From Amycolatopsis sp. (GTDB taxonomy: Bacteria; Actinomycetota; Actinomycetes; Mycobacteriales; Pseudonocardiaceae): a stretch of 64,000 nt of DNA. How positions within the stretch are numbered: position 1 is the first letter of the stretch; every line of letters begins with the position of its first letter. The stretch covers positions 55,943 through 119,942 of the forward strand of contig NZ_JAODNM010000067.1 of NCBI RefSeq assembly GCF_025464955.1, given 5' to 3'. Made by a program: the position numbers and the translations under genes. The notes beneath the pieces are model-generated. The model made no database searches. It was given only the letters and a program-made list of their open reading frames with translations, and had not been told where the DNA came from. Shown piece after piece: positions 49,905 through 58,333 of this stretch.

Positions 49905-51143
49905 ATGTCCCAGACGCCGCTAGTGGTGCTCGGTCGGAAGTTCGACGGGTTCGACCGCGCGTTGACCGCACAGCTGCGTGAGCTGCCCGAAGTGGACGCT
50001 CGCTTCGAACTCGTCGAGATCGGCGACCTGCAGCGGCAGGTCTTCGACGGCGTCGGAACGTCTTCCGGCGCGTACGACGTACTGATGCTCATCACGGACT
50101 GGTTGCCGTCGCTGATTGAATCGGGCGGGTTGCTGCCGCTCGATGAGCACTTCGAGGTGGATCCGCCGCAGGGCTGGCCGTCGGCGTGGGTGCCGTCACT
50201 GCGCGCGCTGCAGAAGGGGCCCGACGGCAAGACTTACGGCGTGGCGTACCACGACGGCCCGATGCTGCTGCTCTATCGCACCGATCTGTACGCCGACCCC
50301 CAGGAGCAGGCGGGTTTCGCCGAACGGTTCGGTTACCCGCTCGCACCCGCCGGCACCTGGTCGCAGTTCCACGACCAGGCAGTGTGGTTCAACCGGCCGG
50401 GCGAAGGCTTGTACGGCACGGTTCAGGCCGGTTTTCCTGACGAGCACAACAACGTCTACGATTTCCTCACCCACCTGTGGAGCCGCGGCGGAGAGCTGGT
50501 CGACGCTGCCGGCCGCTCGGGGCTGGACCAGCCCGCCGCCCGCGCGGCGATCGACTTCCTGCACGACCTCTGGCACGTGAGCAAGGTCGTCGACCCGGGC
50601 GCGGCAGAGTGGGACAGCGTTGCGTCCGGCGCCCATTTCGCGGCGGGAGAAGCGGCGATGATGGTCAACTGGTGTGGCTTCGCCGCCCTGTCGGCCGATC
50701 CGGAATCGCCGACGCACGGTCTTGTCGGCTGCGCGCCCACCCCCGGCCACGATGGCGCCAACGGCTCCGCGGTCACCATGAACGCCTACTGGGTGCTCAC
50801 CGTGCCTTCGGGGGCACGCGACCCCAAGCGGGCTGTCGACCTGATCCGCAAGCTCGGGACCCACGAGATGGACGTCCTCACCGCGCTCGGCGGCGGTTCG
50901 GCGACCCGGCGTGACTCGTGGGCGGCGCCGGAGGTCCAAGCGATCGCGCCGTACTACGAGGTTCTGGAAGAGGCCCATGCACACGCTCGGTCCGTACCGG
51001 TCGACCCGCGTTGGCCGCGGATGGCGGCGATCCTCAACGAGATGATGCGGGCTGTGGTGTCCGATTCCGCCGGGCAGGAGGCGCTCGACCTTGCGCACCG
51101 CGAACTGGAAGCCCTGCTCGGCGCTACAGCGGAAGCACAGTGA
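49905..51143 (+). CDS. Family 1 solute-binding protein homologue without signal peptide
   Basis: The 412-residue protein matches carbohydrate SBP family 1 features: YDVLMLITDWLPSLIESGGLLPLDE, GVAYHDGPMLLLYRTDLY, AGEAAMMVNWCGFA. It begins MSQTPLVVLGRKFDG with no hydrophobic leader, lipobox or Tat motif, and no in-frame upstream start could supply one because of the operator. It would therefore stay in the cytoplasm. No permease lies beside it. A role as cytoplasmic binding or enzymatic protein is inferred. Confidence 0.85.
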   Translation: MSQTPLVVLGRKFDGFDRALTAQLRELPEVDARFELVEIGDLQRQVFDGVGTSSGAYDVLMLITDWLPSLIESGGLLPLDEHFEVDPPQGWPSAWVPSLRALQKGPDGKTYGVAYHDGPMLLLYRTDLYADPQEQAGFAERFGYPLAPAGTWSQFHDQAVWFNRPGEGLYGTVQAGFPDEHNNVYDFLTHLWSRGGELVDAAGRSGLDQPAARAAIDFLHDLWHVSKVVDPGAAEWDSVASGAHFAAGEAAMMVNWCGFAALSADPESPTHGLVGCAPTPGHDGANGSAVTMNAYWVLTVPSGARDPKRAVDLIRKLGTHEMDVLTALGGGSATRRDSWAAPEVQAIAPYYEVLEEAHAHARSVPVDPRWPRMAAILNEMMRAVVSDSAGQEALDLAHRELEALLGATAEAQ

Positions 51144-51190
51144 CCGCCCCACCGACGACCACGTCGCGAGCGTAAGAGTCAGGGGTACCT

Positions 51191-51469
51191 ATGGACTTCC
51201 TTGTCGAACTCGAAACCCGGCTGCCGCCGGAGATGCCTGCCCCGGATAGGAAGAGTCTCCTTGCCAGGGAACTCGTGCACGGTCGGGAGCTCCGCGCGAG
51301 CGGGGTGATCGACGCGATCTGGCGCCTGCCGGGCAGGCTGGCGAATGTCGGTGTCTGGAGGGCACCGGACGCCAACGCCCTGCACGAGGCGATCGCCGGC
51401 CTCCCGGCGTGGCCGTGGATGACCGTCACCGTGACGGTCCTCGCCGAGCACCCGCTCATGCTGAGCTAA
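51191..51469 (+). CDS. Muconolactone delta-isomerase-like protein
   Basis: The 92-residue protein matches CatC-type isomerases in length and pattern: LPPEMPAPDRKSLLARE, RELRASGVIDAIWRLPGRLANVGVW and a C-terminal AEHPLML. CatC converts muconolactone to 3-oxoadipate enol-lactone. No catechol dioxygenase or muconate cycloisomerase gene is nearby, so the substrate may differ. It follows the binding-protein gene by 47 bases and meets the LacI 2 gene tail to tail with a 4-base overlap. Confidence 0.85.
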   Translation: MDFLVELETRLPPEMPAPDRKSLLARELVHGRELRASGVIDAIWRLPGRLANVGVWRAPDANALHEAIAGLPAWPWMTVTVTVLAEHPLMLS

Positions 51470-52497
51470 CGCGGCGGGCCGGTGGATTCCCGGACGACGA
51501 CGGTGACGGGATCGGTGACGACCTCGGTGATGGTCTCCTCCGGACCCCGCTGCGCGAGCAGGTGCAGCGCGCGGCGGCCGAGCTCCTCCAGAGGCATGCG
51601 GACGGTGGTCAGGCTAGGGACGAGGTGGCCGGCCAGTGCCATGTCATGGATCGCGATCACCGAGATGTCCCGCGGTACCGACAGGCCCCGTGCGTGCGCG
51701 GCGTGCAGGGCACCCACGGCCGAAGCGACGTTCGCGACGAACACCGCTGTCGGTGGGCGGGGGGCCGAGAGCAGTTCGTCCATTGCCGCGGCTCCACCGG
51801 CCGGGGTGTAGTCGGCGTGCGCGATGTGGCCAGGTTCGACGGCCAAACCGGCTGCGGCCATCGCCGACGAGTAGCCCCCGCGCCGTCGCCTGGCGGTATC
51901 CGCGCCCTCGGGACCGGCGAGGTGCCCGATGCGGCGGTGCCCGAGCGCGACGAGGTGGTCCACGGCGAGTTGGCTGCCCCGCTCGTCGTCGAGTATCACG
52001 TACCGGTGGGAGCCCTCTGCCCGGCGGTTCACCAGGACCCAAGGTACCTTCGACGTGCGCAGTTGCTCCATGTCGTGCCCCGACTGTTCGCCGGCGAACA
52101 ACAGCCCGTCGACCCGGCCCTGGCCGAGCAGATCGAGGTAGTGCCGCAGACCTAGCCGAACTCCGTTCGAGCTCGCTGTCATCAGACCGAAGCCGAGCTG
52201 CGCGGCGGCCTGCTCGGCCCCTTTGATGATCTCGGCGTACACCGGGTTCGCGAAATCAGGGATGAACAGGCCGTACATGTACGCACGAGCGGTACGCAGG
52301 CTGCGGGCGGCGGCGTTGGGACGGTAGTCGAGCTTGTCGATGATCTCTTGTACCCGCGTGCGCGTCTCGGGCCGGACGCTCAGGTTCGGGTCGTCATTGA
52401 TGACCCGCGACACCACGGACCGGTCGACGCCCGCCAGCCGTGCGACGTCGTTGAGCGTGACCTTGGCCGGCCGCGCTGGTTTTCGCATGTCCGGCAT
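51466..52497 (-). CDS. LacI-family repressor 2
   Basis: The 343-residue protein has the LacI domain VTLNDVARLAGVDRSVVSRVIN, the hinge YRPNAAARSLRT and the effector domain IPDFANPVYAEIIKGAEQAA. Its DNA-recognition helix (DRSVVSRVIN) is almost identical to that of LacI 1 (DPSVVSRVIN), so both may bind the same operators. ATG 52497 was chosen; the Shine-Dalgarno GGAGGGG is somewhat distant. Confidence 0.92.
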   Translation of the reverse strand: MPDMRKPARPAKVTLNDVARLAGVDRSVVSRVINDDPNLSVRPETRTRVQEIIDKLDYRPNAAARSLRTARAYMYGLFIPDFANPVYAEIIKGAEQAAAQLGFGLMTASSNGVRLGLRHYLDLLGQGRVDGLLFAGEQSGHDMEQLRTSKVPWVLVNRRAEGSHRYVILDDERGSQLAVDHLVALGHRRIGHLAGPEGADTARRRRGGYSSAMAAAGLAVEPGHIAHADYTPAGGAAAMDELLSAPRPPTAVFVANVASAVGALHAAHARGLSVPRDISVIAIHDMALAGHLVPSLTTVRMPLEELGRRALHLLAQRGPEETITEVVTDPVTVVVRESTGPPR

Positions 52498-52645
52498 AGC
52501 CCTGCCGTCCCCTCCAGTTGTGTTCTCGCCCACTCTAATGGTCGTCCGCTGGTGGCCGGCGCAGCGCCGACCACCAGCTTGTTCGCGCCCGGTTTCGTGG
52601 GCAGGCAGGTCAGTGATCCCTGCTTCACCCCGGCGAAGCTCCCGG

Positions 52646-53539
52646 TCAGAACAGGCACAGGGGATTGACGGGTGATCCGGTGCCGCCGGGGAGACGTAGC
52701 GGTGCGACGGTGAGCAGGAATTCGGCCGTACCGAGCTCGGCGCAAACCTCGACCAGGTCGGCGAGGCGGGGGCAGTCGAGCAGCACCAGCCCCATCGCCA
52801 CCAGCCCGATCTGGTGCAGCGGCAGGGGGACGGCCTTACTGGGGAACGGGATCTGGTCGACGCAGTCACCGCTGTACACGGCGACTTCGCGTTCGTGCAG
52901 CCAGGGCAGGCAGCTCGCGTCAAGCCTGGCGCGCACGCTTGGGTCCTCCGTGCCCTGCTCGGCTTCCCGGCGCTCCAGGCCGACGTGCACGAACACCGCG
53001 TCGCCGGAGGTGACTTCGGTTCCGGACAGGCGTTCGGCGGCGGTGAGATCCTCGGCGGTGACGGCCTCGCCCGGAGTCAGGAACGGCACCCCTCGCACGG
53101 CCGTGACGTCCAGCAGGACGCCGCGAGTGACGATCCCGTCCCGTTGCGCGTGGACCGAACCGGACCGCAGGCCGTCGGGCCGCAGCAGCTCGTCCGAGCG
53201 GCGGCCGTTATAGGCGTTGCCCTCCCAGAACACATGGGTGATCGCGTCGAGGTGGGTGATGGCGAATCCGTGCGGAGCCAGCTCGAAACTGTCCAATGCG
53301 GACGTAGGCGATGTCGAGTCGAACAGCATCCGGTGCCGCAGCGGGTCCGCGTTCAGCTGATCGGCCACTGTGGACAGATCGCGGCCGATGGACACGCAGC
53401 GGCCGTGCTTCACCAGGGCGGTGGCGGTACGCCGGGTGGCGTCGGTGATGTAGTTCAGCGTGCCGAGCTCGTCGTCGGCACCCCACTTGCCGGTGTTGGA
53501 ACAGCGGTCGAACAGGGCAACGATCTCGTCGTCGGTCAC
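52646..53539 (-). CDS. Cyclase family protein (kynurenine-formamidase-like)
   Basis: The 297-residue protein has the metal-binding motif of the cyclase/formamidase family in altered form (HGFAITHLDAITHVFWEG; His-x-Asp-x3-His), ADDELGTLNYIT near the N-terminus, and GDAVFVHVG. These enzymes hydrolyse amides, esters or cyclic compounds using two metal ions. It is the last gene of the lyase-SDR-VOC-cyclase unit; its start overlaps the VOC stop by 4 bases. Confidence 0.88.
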   Translation of the reverse strand: MTDDEIVALFDRCSNTGKWGADDELGTLNYITDATRRTATALVKHGRCVSIGRDLSTVADQLNADPLRHRMLFDSTSPTSALDSFELAPHGFAITHLDAITHVFWEGNAYNGRRSDELLRPDGLRSGSVHAQRDGIVTRGVLLDVTAVRGVPFLTPGEAVTAEDLTAAERLSGTEVTSGDAVFVHVGLERREAEQGTEDPSVRARLDASCLPWLHEREVAVYSGDCVDQIPFPSKAVPLPLHQIGLVAMGLVLLDCPRLADLVEVCAELGTAEFLLTVAPLRLPGGTGSPVNPLCLF

Positions 53540-54027
53540 TGATTCGCTCCTTCGTCCGGGTTCAGCCGGTGTGCGGGCGGCTGGACCATTTCGAGCACGA
53601 TCCGGTCAGGATCCTCGAAGTAGCAAGTGAATCCGCCCGCGTTGATCCCGGCCGTGATGTCGTTGGGCGGCGAGTAGAACTTGACGCCCGCCGCGGTCAG
53701 CGTCTGGTAGCGATCGTGGATGTCGTCCACGGTCAGCGCGAGGTGAGCGGCACCGGGATTGCGGATCTCGGCCTCGCCGCGGGTGCCCTTCGGCTGCAGG
53801 TACTGCACGAGCTCGAGGTCGTGGCTGGACAGGCCGCGCGGCTGCCCGGGCACCACCAACTGCGCGATCCGCAGATGCGCGTCGGGATAGCCGACCAGTC
53901 GGCGGGTGTACTCGTTGCTCTGTTCCTGGGTGTGGATCAGTTCGAAGCCGAGCTGGTCGGTGTAGAACTCCACTGACTTGTCCAAATCGGACACTGTGAA
54001 ACTGAAATGCCAGACACCGTGCAACAC
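53536..54027 (-). CDS. VOC-family (glyoxalase/extradiol-dioxygenase fold) protein
   Basis: The 163-residue protein starts with GVWHFSFTVSDLDKSVEFYTDQLGF in two pieces. It has two beta-alpha-beta-beta-beta modules with metal ligands His, Glu (LELVQYL), His (AAHLALTVDD) and Glu (RIVLEMVQ). Functions in this fold include epimerases, glyoxalases and extradiol dioxygenases. It starts at GTG 54027 and overlaps the next gene. Confidence 0.87.
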   Translation of the reverse strand: MLHGVWHFSFTVSDLDKSVEFYTDQLGFELIHTQEQSNEYTRRLVGYPDAHLRIAQLVVPGQPRGLSSHDLELVQYLQPKGTRGEAEIRNPGAAHLALTVDDIHDRYQTLTAAGVKFYSPPNDITAGINAGGFTCYFEDPDRIVLEMVQPPAHRLNPDEGANQ

Positions 54028-54037
54028 GTGAACTCTC

Positions 54038-54817
54038 TCAATCCATTTCGAGGCCGCCGCAGACGTTGACTGCCTGCCCGGTGATGTAGGAAGCGGACGG
54101 CGAAAGCAGGAAGCCCGCTGTCTCGGCCACCTCCGCCGGGGAAACGATGCGCCCCAGCGGGATCTGGGCGGCTTGCCTGTCGAACGACTCCTGCGGGGTG
54201 ATGTGCTCGATCTTCGCCTTCGTCTCGTGGATGGCGCGGGTCATTTCGGTGTCGACCACCCCGGGACAGATCGAGTTGACGGTGATCCCGAATTCCGCGA
54301 GGGCCTGGGCAGCCGAGCGGACGAGGCTGATCACGCCCGCCTTGCTCGCCGCGTAGTCCGCGGCGGTCGCCCGGCCACCTCGCCCGGCGACCGAGGCCAC
54401 CGCGACCATGGCTCCGCCGCCGTGCCGGCGTGCCCGCCGGGCCACCGCCTGCAGCAGCAGGAAGGTGCCCTTGAGATTGACCGACATCGTCAAGTCCCAG
54501 CTGTCCTCGGGCAGTTCGAGGAACGGCCGGTTGCGGATCATCCCCGCGGCGCTCACCGCGAGAGTCAGCGGCCCTAGCTCGTTTTCGGCCATGGCCACGA
54601 CCTGCTCCACGGCTGCGCCCGAGGTGACATCCACGGGGTAGACGCGGGCCACCCCACCGTCGCCGGTGATCAGGTCCGCGGTCTCCTGGGCCGGCCCCGT
54701 CGCGATGTCGGCGACCGCTACCTTGGCCCCTTCCGCGGCGAGCAGCCGGGCGCACGCGCGCCCGATCCCGCCACCAGCACCGCTGACGATCGCGGTCTTT
54801 CCGTCGAAACGTCCCAT
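54038..54817 (-). CDS. SDR-family oxidoreductase
   Basis: The 259-residue protein has AIVSGAGGGIGRACARLLA, a D in PVDVTSG, VSAAGMIRNRPF in place of NNAG, a Ser in AVASVAGRGG, YAASKAG with the catalytic Tyr and Lys, and SASYITGQAVNVCGG. It oxidises or reduces a hydroxy/keto group, NAD(H) being likely. It lies between the lyase and VOC genes in one unit. Confidence 0.9.
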   Translation of the reverse strand: MGRFDGKTAIVSGAGGGIGRACARLLAAEGAKVAVADIATGPAQETADLITGDGGVARVYPVDVTSGAAVEQVVAMAENELGPLTLAVSAAGMIRNRPFLELPEDSWDLTMSVNLKGTFLLLQAVARRARRHGGGAMVAVASVAGRGGRATAADYAASKAGVISLVRSAAQALAEFGITVNSICPGVVDTEMTRAIHETKAKIEHITPQESFDRQAAQIPLGRIVSPAEVAETAGFLLSPSASYITGQAVNVCGGLEMD

Positions 54818-54847
54818 TGAACCTCCTCGTTCTTGGGGCTTCTGGCC

Positions 54848-56185
54848 TTAGACTTCTGTTCTCCACAGCGCGAGTGCCGCGTTGACGGTCTCGTGTGGAC
54901 GGCCGAGATAGGACTCGGGCGGCAGCTCCTCGATCGTCGCGGCCACCTCGGCCGGCAAGGCGTGGCGCAACGCCGTGAACAGTGGTTCGCCGGTCGCGCG
55001 GCAGTGGCCCACGGCTTCGTAGACCAAGTCGTGGGCGCGTTCGCGGCCGAGCCGGTCCGCCAGCCGCATCATGTACGCCTCCGCCATCACCAGGCCGCCA
55101 TCGGCACGCAGGTTGGCGCGCATCGCTTGCGGGAACACCTGCAGCCCGGCCGCAATCGAGGCGGAGGTGCGCAATGCGGCCGCGCTCAAGCAGACCAGCT
55201 GCGGGAGTACCTGCCATTCCGCCTGCCATTCACCCGCGGCGCGTTCGTGCCCCGCCTCCATCACGCGGAACAGTGCTGAACTCAGCGCCCCGGTGGTGGC
55301 CGACAGGCCGATCACCGCCTCGGACTCGATCGGGTTGACCTTCTGAGGCATCGTCGACGAGGCGCCCCGGTGATGCCCCGAGGCCTCACCGACCTCAGCG
55401 ATCTCGGTGCGCGACAGGTCGACGACCTCGCGGGCGAAGCGCGCGCAGGTCCCGGCGAGCAGGGAGCAGACCAGGCCGAACTCGGCGAGCCCGTCGCGTG
55501 CCACATGCCACGGGACGTCCGTCGTGCGCAGGCCCAGTAACCGCGCGACCCTGGCACGCAGCGCCACTGCGTGCACACCGTATGCGGCGGACGTCCCGCC
55601 GGCGCCGAACAAGGACACGACGGCGAGCCTGGTGCGCGCCGCCGCCAGCCGGTCGCGGTGACGTGCCAGTTCGCCGACGTAGGTGGCGATCTTCGCGCCG
55701 AACGTGGTGGGCACCGCCTGCAATGCGTGGGTGCGCCCGGCGATCACGGTCTCGGCGTGTTGTTCGGCCAGCCGCGCCATCGAGTCGCCGAACTCGGCGA
55801 GAAGCACCCCGAGCCGTGCGGCGGATTCGTCGAGTTGGAACGCCAGCCCGGAGTCCATGATGTCCTGGGTGGTGGCGCCGTAGTGCACGCGGCCCCGGTG
55901 AGCCTCCGGCAGCGCGGCGTCGATCTGGCGGACCAGGGACAGGATCGGGTAGCCGACGGTGCGGGTTTCCTTCCAGAGTCGGTCACGATCGATGTTCCCT
56001 GGCTTCGCGGCTTCGACGATCGCTTCCGCGGCGTCGGTCTCGAGTATGCCCAGTTCGCCTTGTGCGGTGGCCAGTGCGGCCTCGACGCGCAGCCAGGACC
56101 CGATCGTCGCTTCCTCGGACAGGATCTGCGCGGTGCGGTCGTCGCCGTACAAGCCGACGAGTATCTCGAAGCGCTGCGGACTCAT
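54848..56185 (-). CDS. Fumarase/aspartase superfamily lyase (PcaB/adenylosuccinate-lyase-like)
   Basis: The 445-residue protein carries the superfamily signature GASSTMPQKVNP with the catalytic Ser loop, HYGATTQDIMDS and AGRTHALQAVPTTFG. The order and length resemble 3-carboxy-cis,cis-muconate cycloisomerase (PcaB) and adenylosuccinate lyase. In this catabolic setting a cycloisomerase or C-O/C-N lyase is more likely than purine synthesis. It is the first gene of the unit and lies behind operator 4. The two cannot be separated by sequence alone. Confidence 0.85.
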   Translation of the reverse strand: MSPQRFEILVGLYGDDRTAQILSEEATIGSWLRVEAALATAQGELGILETDAAEAIVEAAKPGNIDRDRLWKETRTVGYPILSLVRQIDAALPEAHRGRVHYGATTQDIMDSGLAFQLDESAARLGVLLAEFGDSMARLAEQHAETVIAGRTHALQAVPTTFGAKIATYVGELARHRDRLAAARTRLAVVSLFGAGGTSAAYGVHAVALRARVARLLGLRTTDVPWHVARDGLAEFGLVCSLLAGTCARFAREVVDLSRTEIAEVGEASGHHRGASSTMPQKVNPIESEAVIGLSATTGALSSALFRVMEAGHERAAGEWQAEWQVLPQLVCLSAAALRTSASIAAGLQVFPQAMRANLRADGGLVMAEAYMMRLADRLGRERAHDLVYEAVGHCRATGEPLFTALRHALPAEVAATIEELPPESYLGRPHETVNAALALWRTEV

Positions 56186-56240
56186 CGCCCTCCTTCGTGG
56201 CTCGGTAGCCGATCACGCTCGGCATTCGATCAACAAGCAG

Positions 56241-56252
56241 TCAATCGATTGT
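56241..56252. promoter_or_regulatory. LacI-type operator 4 upstream of the lyase unit
   Basis: TCAATCGATTGT (extended AGTCAATCGATTGTCT) lies 56 bases upstream of the lyase start at 56185 and differs from operator 5 at one core position. Confidence 0.65.
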
Positions 56253-56329
56253 CTAATCCTACGACGGCCCGGCGTCAAGCTCAACGTGAGCCTGGTTTGC
56301 CAGATGTGGAACCCTGTGTTTTAGTGAGA

Positions 56330-56341
56330 TCAATCGATTGA
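56330..56341. promoter_or_regulatory. LacI-type operator 5 upstream of the E1 genes
   Basis: TCAATCGATTGA is a perfect palindrome 36 bases before the E1 alpha start. A possible promoter (TTGCCA at 56297 and TAGTGA at 56322) ends right before it, so binding would block transcription. Confidence 0.72.
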
Positions 56342-56376
56342 CTAGATGAGCGGACACCCGAGTGGTGGAGGTATCG

Positions 56377-57318
56377 ATGACTACGGATCAGCTCGCGGCG
56401 GATCTGCGCGCGATGTGGCGGATCAGGGCCTTTGAGGAGAAGATCCAAGTCCTGCACAAGGACGGGGATGTGCGCGGCTCGGTCCACCTGTGCATCGGCC
56501 AGGAGGCCGGCCCGGTGGGCGCGTGTGACGTTCTCGGTGAGTCCGACGCGTTGTTCGTGACCTACCGCGGGCACGGCTGGGCCATCGGCCGCGGGACGCC
56601 GCTACGCCCGCTGTTCGCCGAACTGCTGGGCCGCGCCACCGGCGTCAACGGCGGACGTGGCGGCTCGGCGCACTTCAGCGCTCCCGAGTACGGCTTCTAC
56701 GGCGAGAACTCCATCGTCGGCGGCGGCGCTTCGCACGCCGTCGGGGCCGCGCTCGCCGGCAAGCACGACGGCACGGACCGTCTCGCCGTAGCAGTCTTCG
56801 GCGACGGCGCGATGAACCAGGGCGCGGTGTACGAGGCGATGAACTTCGCCGCGGTGCTCAGCCTTCCGGTGTTGTTCCTCTGTGAGAACAACCGGTATTC
56901 CGAACTGACCCCCATCCGCGACATGGTCCGCAATGAGCGGCTGACCGACCGCGCCACCGCACTCGGGATGCCCGCCGGCCGCATTGACGGCAACGACCCG
57001 GCCGTGGTCCGCGAGACTGTCGCCGATCTCGCCGAGGCCGCCCGCGAAGGCGGCGGTCCCGCGTTCGTCGAGCTCACCACCCAGCGGCTTGTCGGGCACT
57101 ACATCGGCGACGTGCAGCAGTACCGCACCAAGGAGGATCTCGAGGCAGACGCTCTCGTTGAGCCGATCGTGGTGGCGACCAAGAAGCTCGCCGAGTCCGG
57201 TGTGGACACCGACGCTATCGAGCGCGAGGTCCGGGAAGAAGTGGAAACCGCGGCGCGTCAGGCACTTGCCGATCCGGCAGCCGATGTCAGCAAGGTCAAG
57301 GAGCACCTCTATGCCTGA
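56377..57318 (+). CDS. TPP-dependent dehydrogenase E1 component, alpha subunit
   Basis: The 313-residue protein has E1 alpha patterns: RIRAFEEKI, SVHLCIGQEAGPVGAC, TYRGHGWAIGRG, GGRGGSAHFS and the TPP/Mg motif FGDGAMNQGAVYEAMNFAAVL (GDG-x-N), the latter split at its centre. It decarboxylates a 2-oxo acid or cleaves a 2-hydroxyketone, as in acetoin dehydrogenase. ATG 56377 has GGAGG upstream. It overlaps the beta gene by 8 bases. No E2 or E3 gene is in the window. Confidence 0.92.
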   Translation: MTTDQLAADLRAMWRIRAFEEKIQVLHKDGDVRGSVHLCIGQEAGPVGACDVLGESDALFVTYRGHGWAIGRGTPLRPLFAELLGRATGVNGGRGGSAHFSAPEYGFYGENSIVGGGASHAVGAALAGKHDGTDRLAVAVFGDGAMNQGAVYEAMNFAAVLSLPVLFLCENNRYSELTPIRDMVRNERLTDRATALGMPAGRIDGNDPAVVRETVADLAEAAREGGGPAFVELTTQRLVGHYIGDVQQYRTKEDLEADALVEPIVVATKKLAESGVDTDAIEREVREEVETAARQALADPAADVSKVKEHLYA

Positions 57319-58285
57319 GCTCAACTACTCCGGTGCTGTCAACGCCGCGCTGCGCCGCTGTCTCGAAGAGATCCCGGAAACCTTGCTGTACGGCGAAGAC
57401 GTGGCAAAGCCCGGTGGCGTGCACGGCGTGACCCGCAGGCTGTGGAAGGACTTCGGCGACCGGGTGTTCGACACTCCGATCAGCGAGTCGGCGATCCTCG
57501 GCTCCGCGATCGGCGCGGCCATGATGGGCCGGCGGCCCATCGTCGAGATCATGTGGGCGGACTTCTTCCTCGTCGCGCTCGACCAGATGGTCAACCAGGC
57601 GGCCAACGTCCGCTACATCTCCGAAGGCCGGCTCACCGCGCCGCTGGTCGTGCGCACCCAGCAGGGGAACTCGCCCGGTGCCTGCGCGCAGCACTCACAG
57701 AACCTCGAAGCGCTCTTCACCCATACCCCCGGCCTGCGCGTCGCGATGCCTTCGACCCCGCAGGACGCGTTCGACATCATGGTTTCCGCCGTGTACAACG
57801 ACGACCCGGTGGTCGTGATCGACAACCGGACGCTGTACTTCGGTGACAAGCAGCACGTTGTCACCGACGCCGCGCCAGCGGCGATCGGGGGCAGCCACTT
57901 GCGACGCACCGGGTCGGCCGCCACCGTGGTCACCTGGGGTGCGATCACCCACCACGTGCTCGCCGCGGCGGATCGGCTCGGCGAAGAAGGCGTGGAGGTG
58001 ACCGTCCTGGAAACGCCGTGGCTCAACCCGTTCGACCACGACGCGCTGCACATGTCCCTTGCGTCCACCGGCGGACGGCTCGCCGTCGTGCACGAGGCCA
58101 ACACCACCGGCGGGTTCGGCGGTGAGGTCATCGTGCGCGCGCTCGAAGCGGGAGTCCTTTCCGGACGTCCACTTCGGATCGGTACGGACGATTCGCGGAT
58201 CCCCGCCACACCCGAACTCGCCGCCGCCCTCATCCCGGGCGCCGACCGGATCTTCGCCGAGCTGAAGCAGTTCCTCACGAGGTGA
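57311..58285 (+). CDS. TPP-dependent dehydrogenase E1 component, beta subunit
   Basis: The 324-residue protein has YGEDVAKPGGVHGVTRRLW, DTPISESAILGSAIGAAMMG with the TPP-activating Glu, IMWADFFLVALDQMVNQAAN and the transketolase C-terminal domain (VEVTVLETPWLNPFDHDAL). It forms the E1 heterotetramer with the alpha subunit. The two may work without an E2 or use one encoded elsewhere. Confidence 0.92.
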   Translation: MPELNYSGAVNAALRRCLEEIPETLLYGEDVAKPGGVHGVTRRLWKDFGDRVFDTPISESAILGSAIGAAMMGRRPIVEIMWADFFLVALDQMVNQAANVRYISEGRLTAPLVVRTQQGNSPGACAQHSQNLEALFTHTPGLRVAMPSTPQDAFDIMVSAVYNDDPVVVIDNRTLYFGDKQHVVTDAAPAAIGGSHLRRTGSAATVVTWGAITHHVLAAADRLGEEGVEVTVLETPWLNPFDHDALHMSLASTGGRLAVVHEANTTGGFGGEVIVRALEAGVLSGRPLRIGTDDSRIPATPELAAALIPGADRIFAELKQFLTR

Positions 58286-58294
58286 ACTGACCCC

Positions 58295-58333
58295 CCTGGA
58301 GTCCCCCTTCCTGGAGTCCCCTTCCTGGAGTCA
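58295..58333 (+). repeat. Three tandem copies of CCTGGAGTCCCC(C)TT before the MFS start
   Basis: Copies lie at 58295-58309, 58310-58323 and 58324-58333 (partial). Each contains TGGAG, a Shine-Dalgarno-like core; the last is the one next to ATG 58334/58337. Slippage at this repeat could change spacing or ribosome loading. Confidence 0.85.

Noticed and set aside
53937..55229. 430-residue minus-strand frame across the VOC, SDR and lyase genes
   Set aside because: It is an out-of-frame mirror of three well-supported genes, with Arg/Gly-rich low-complexity sequence.
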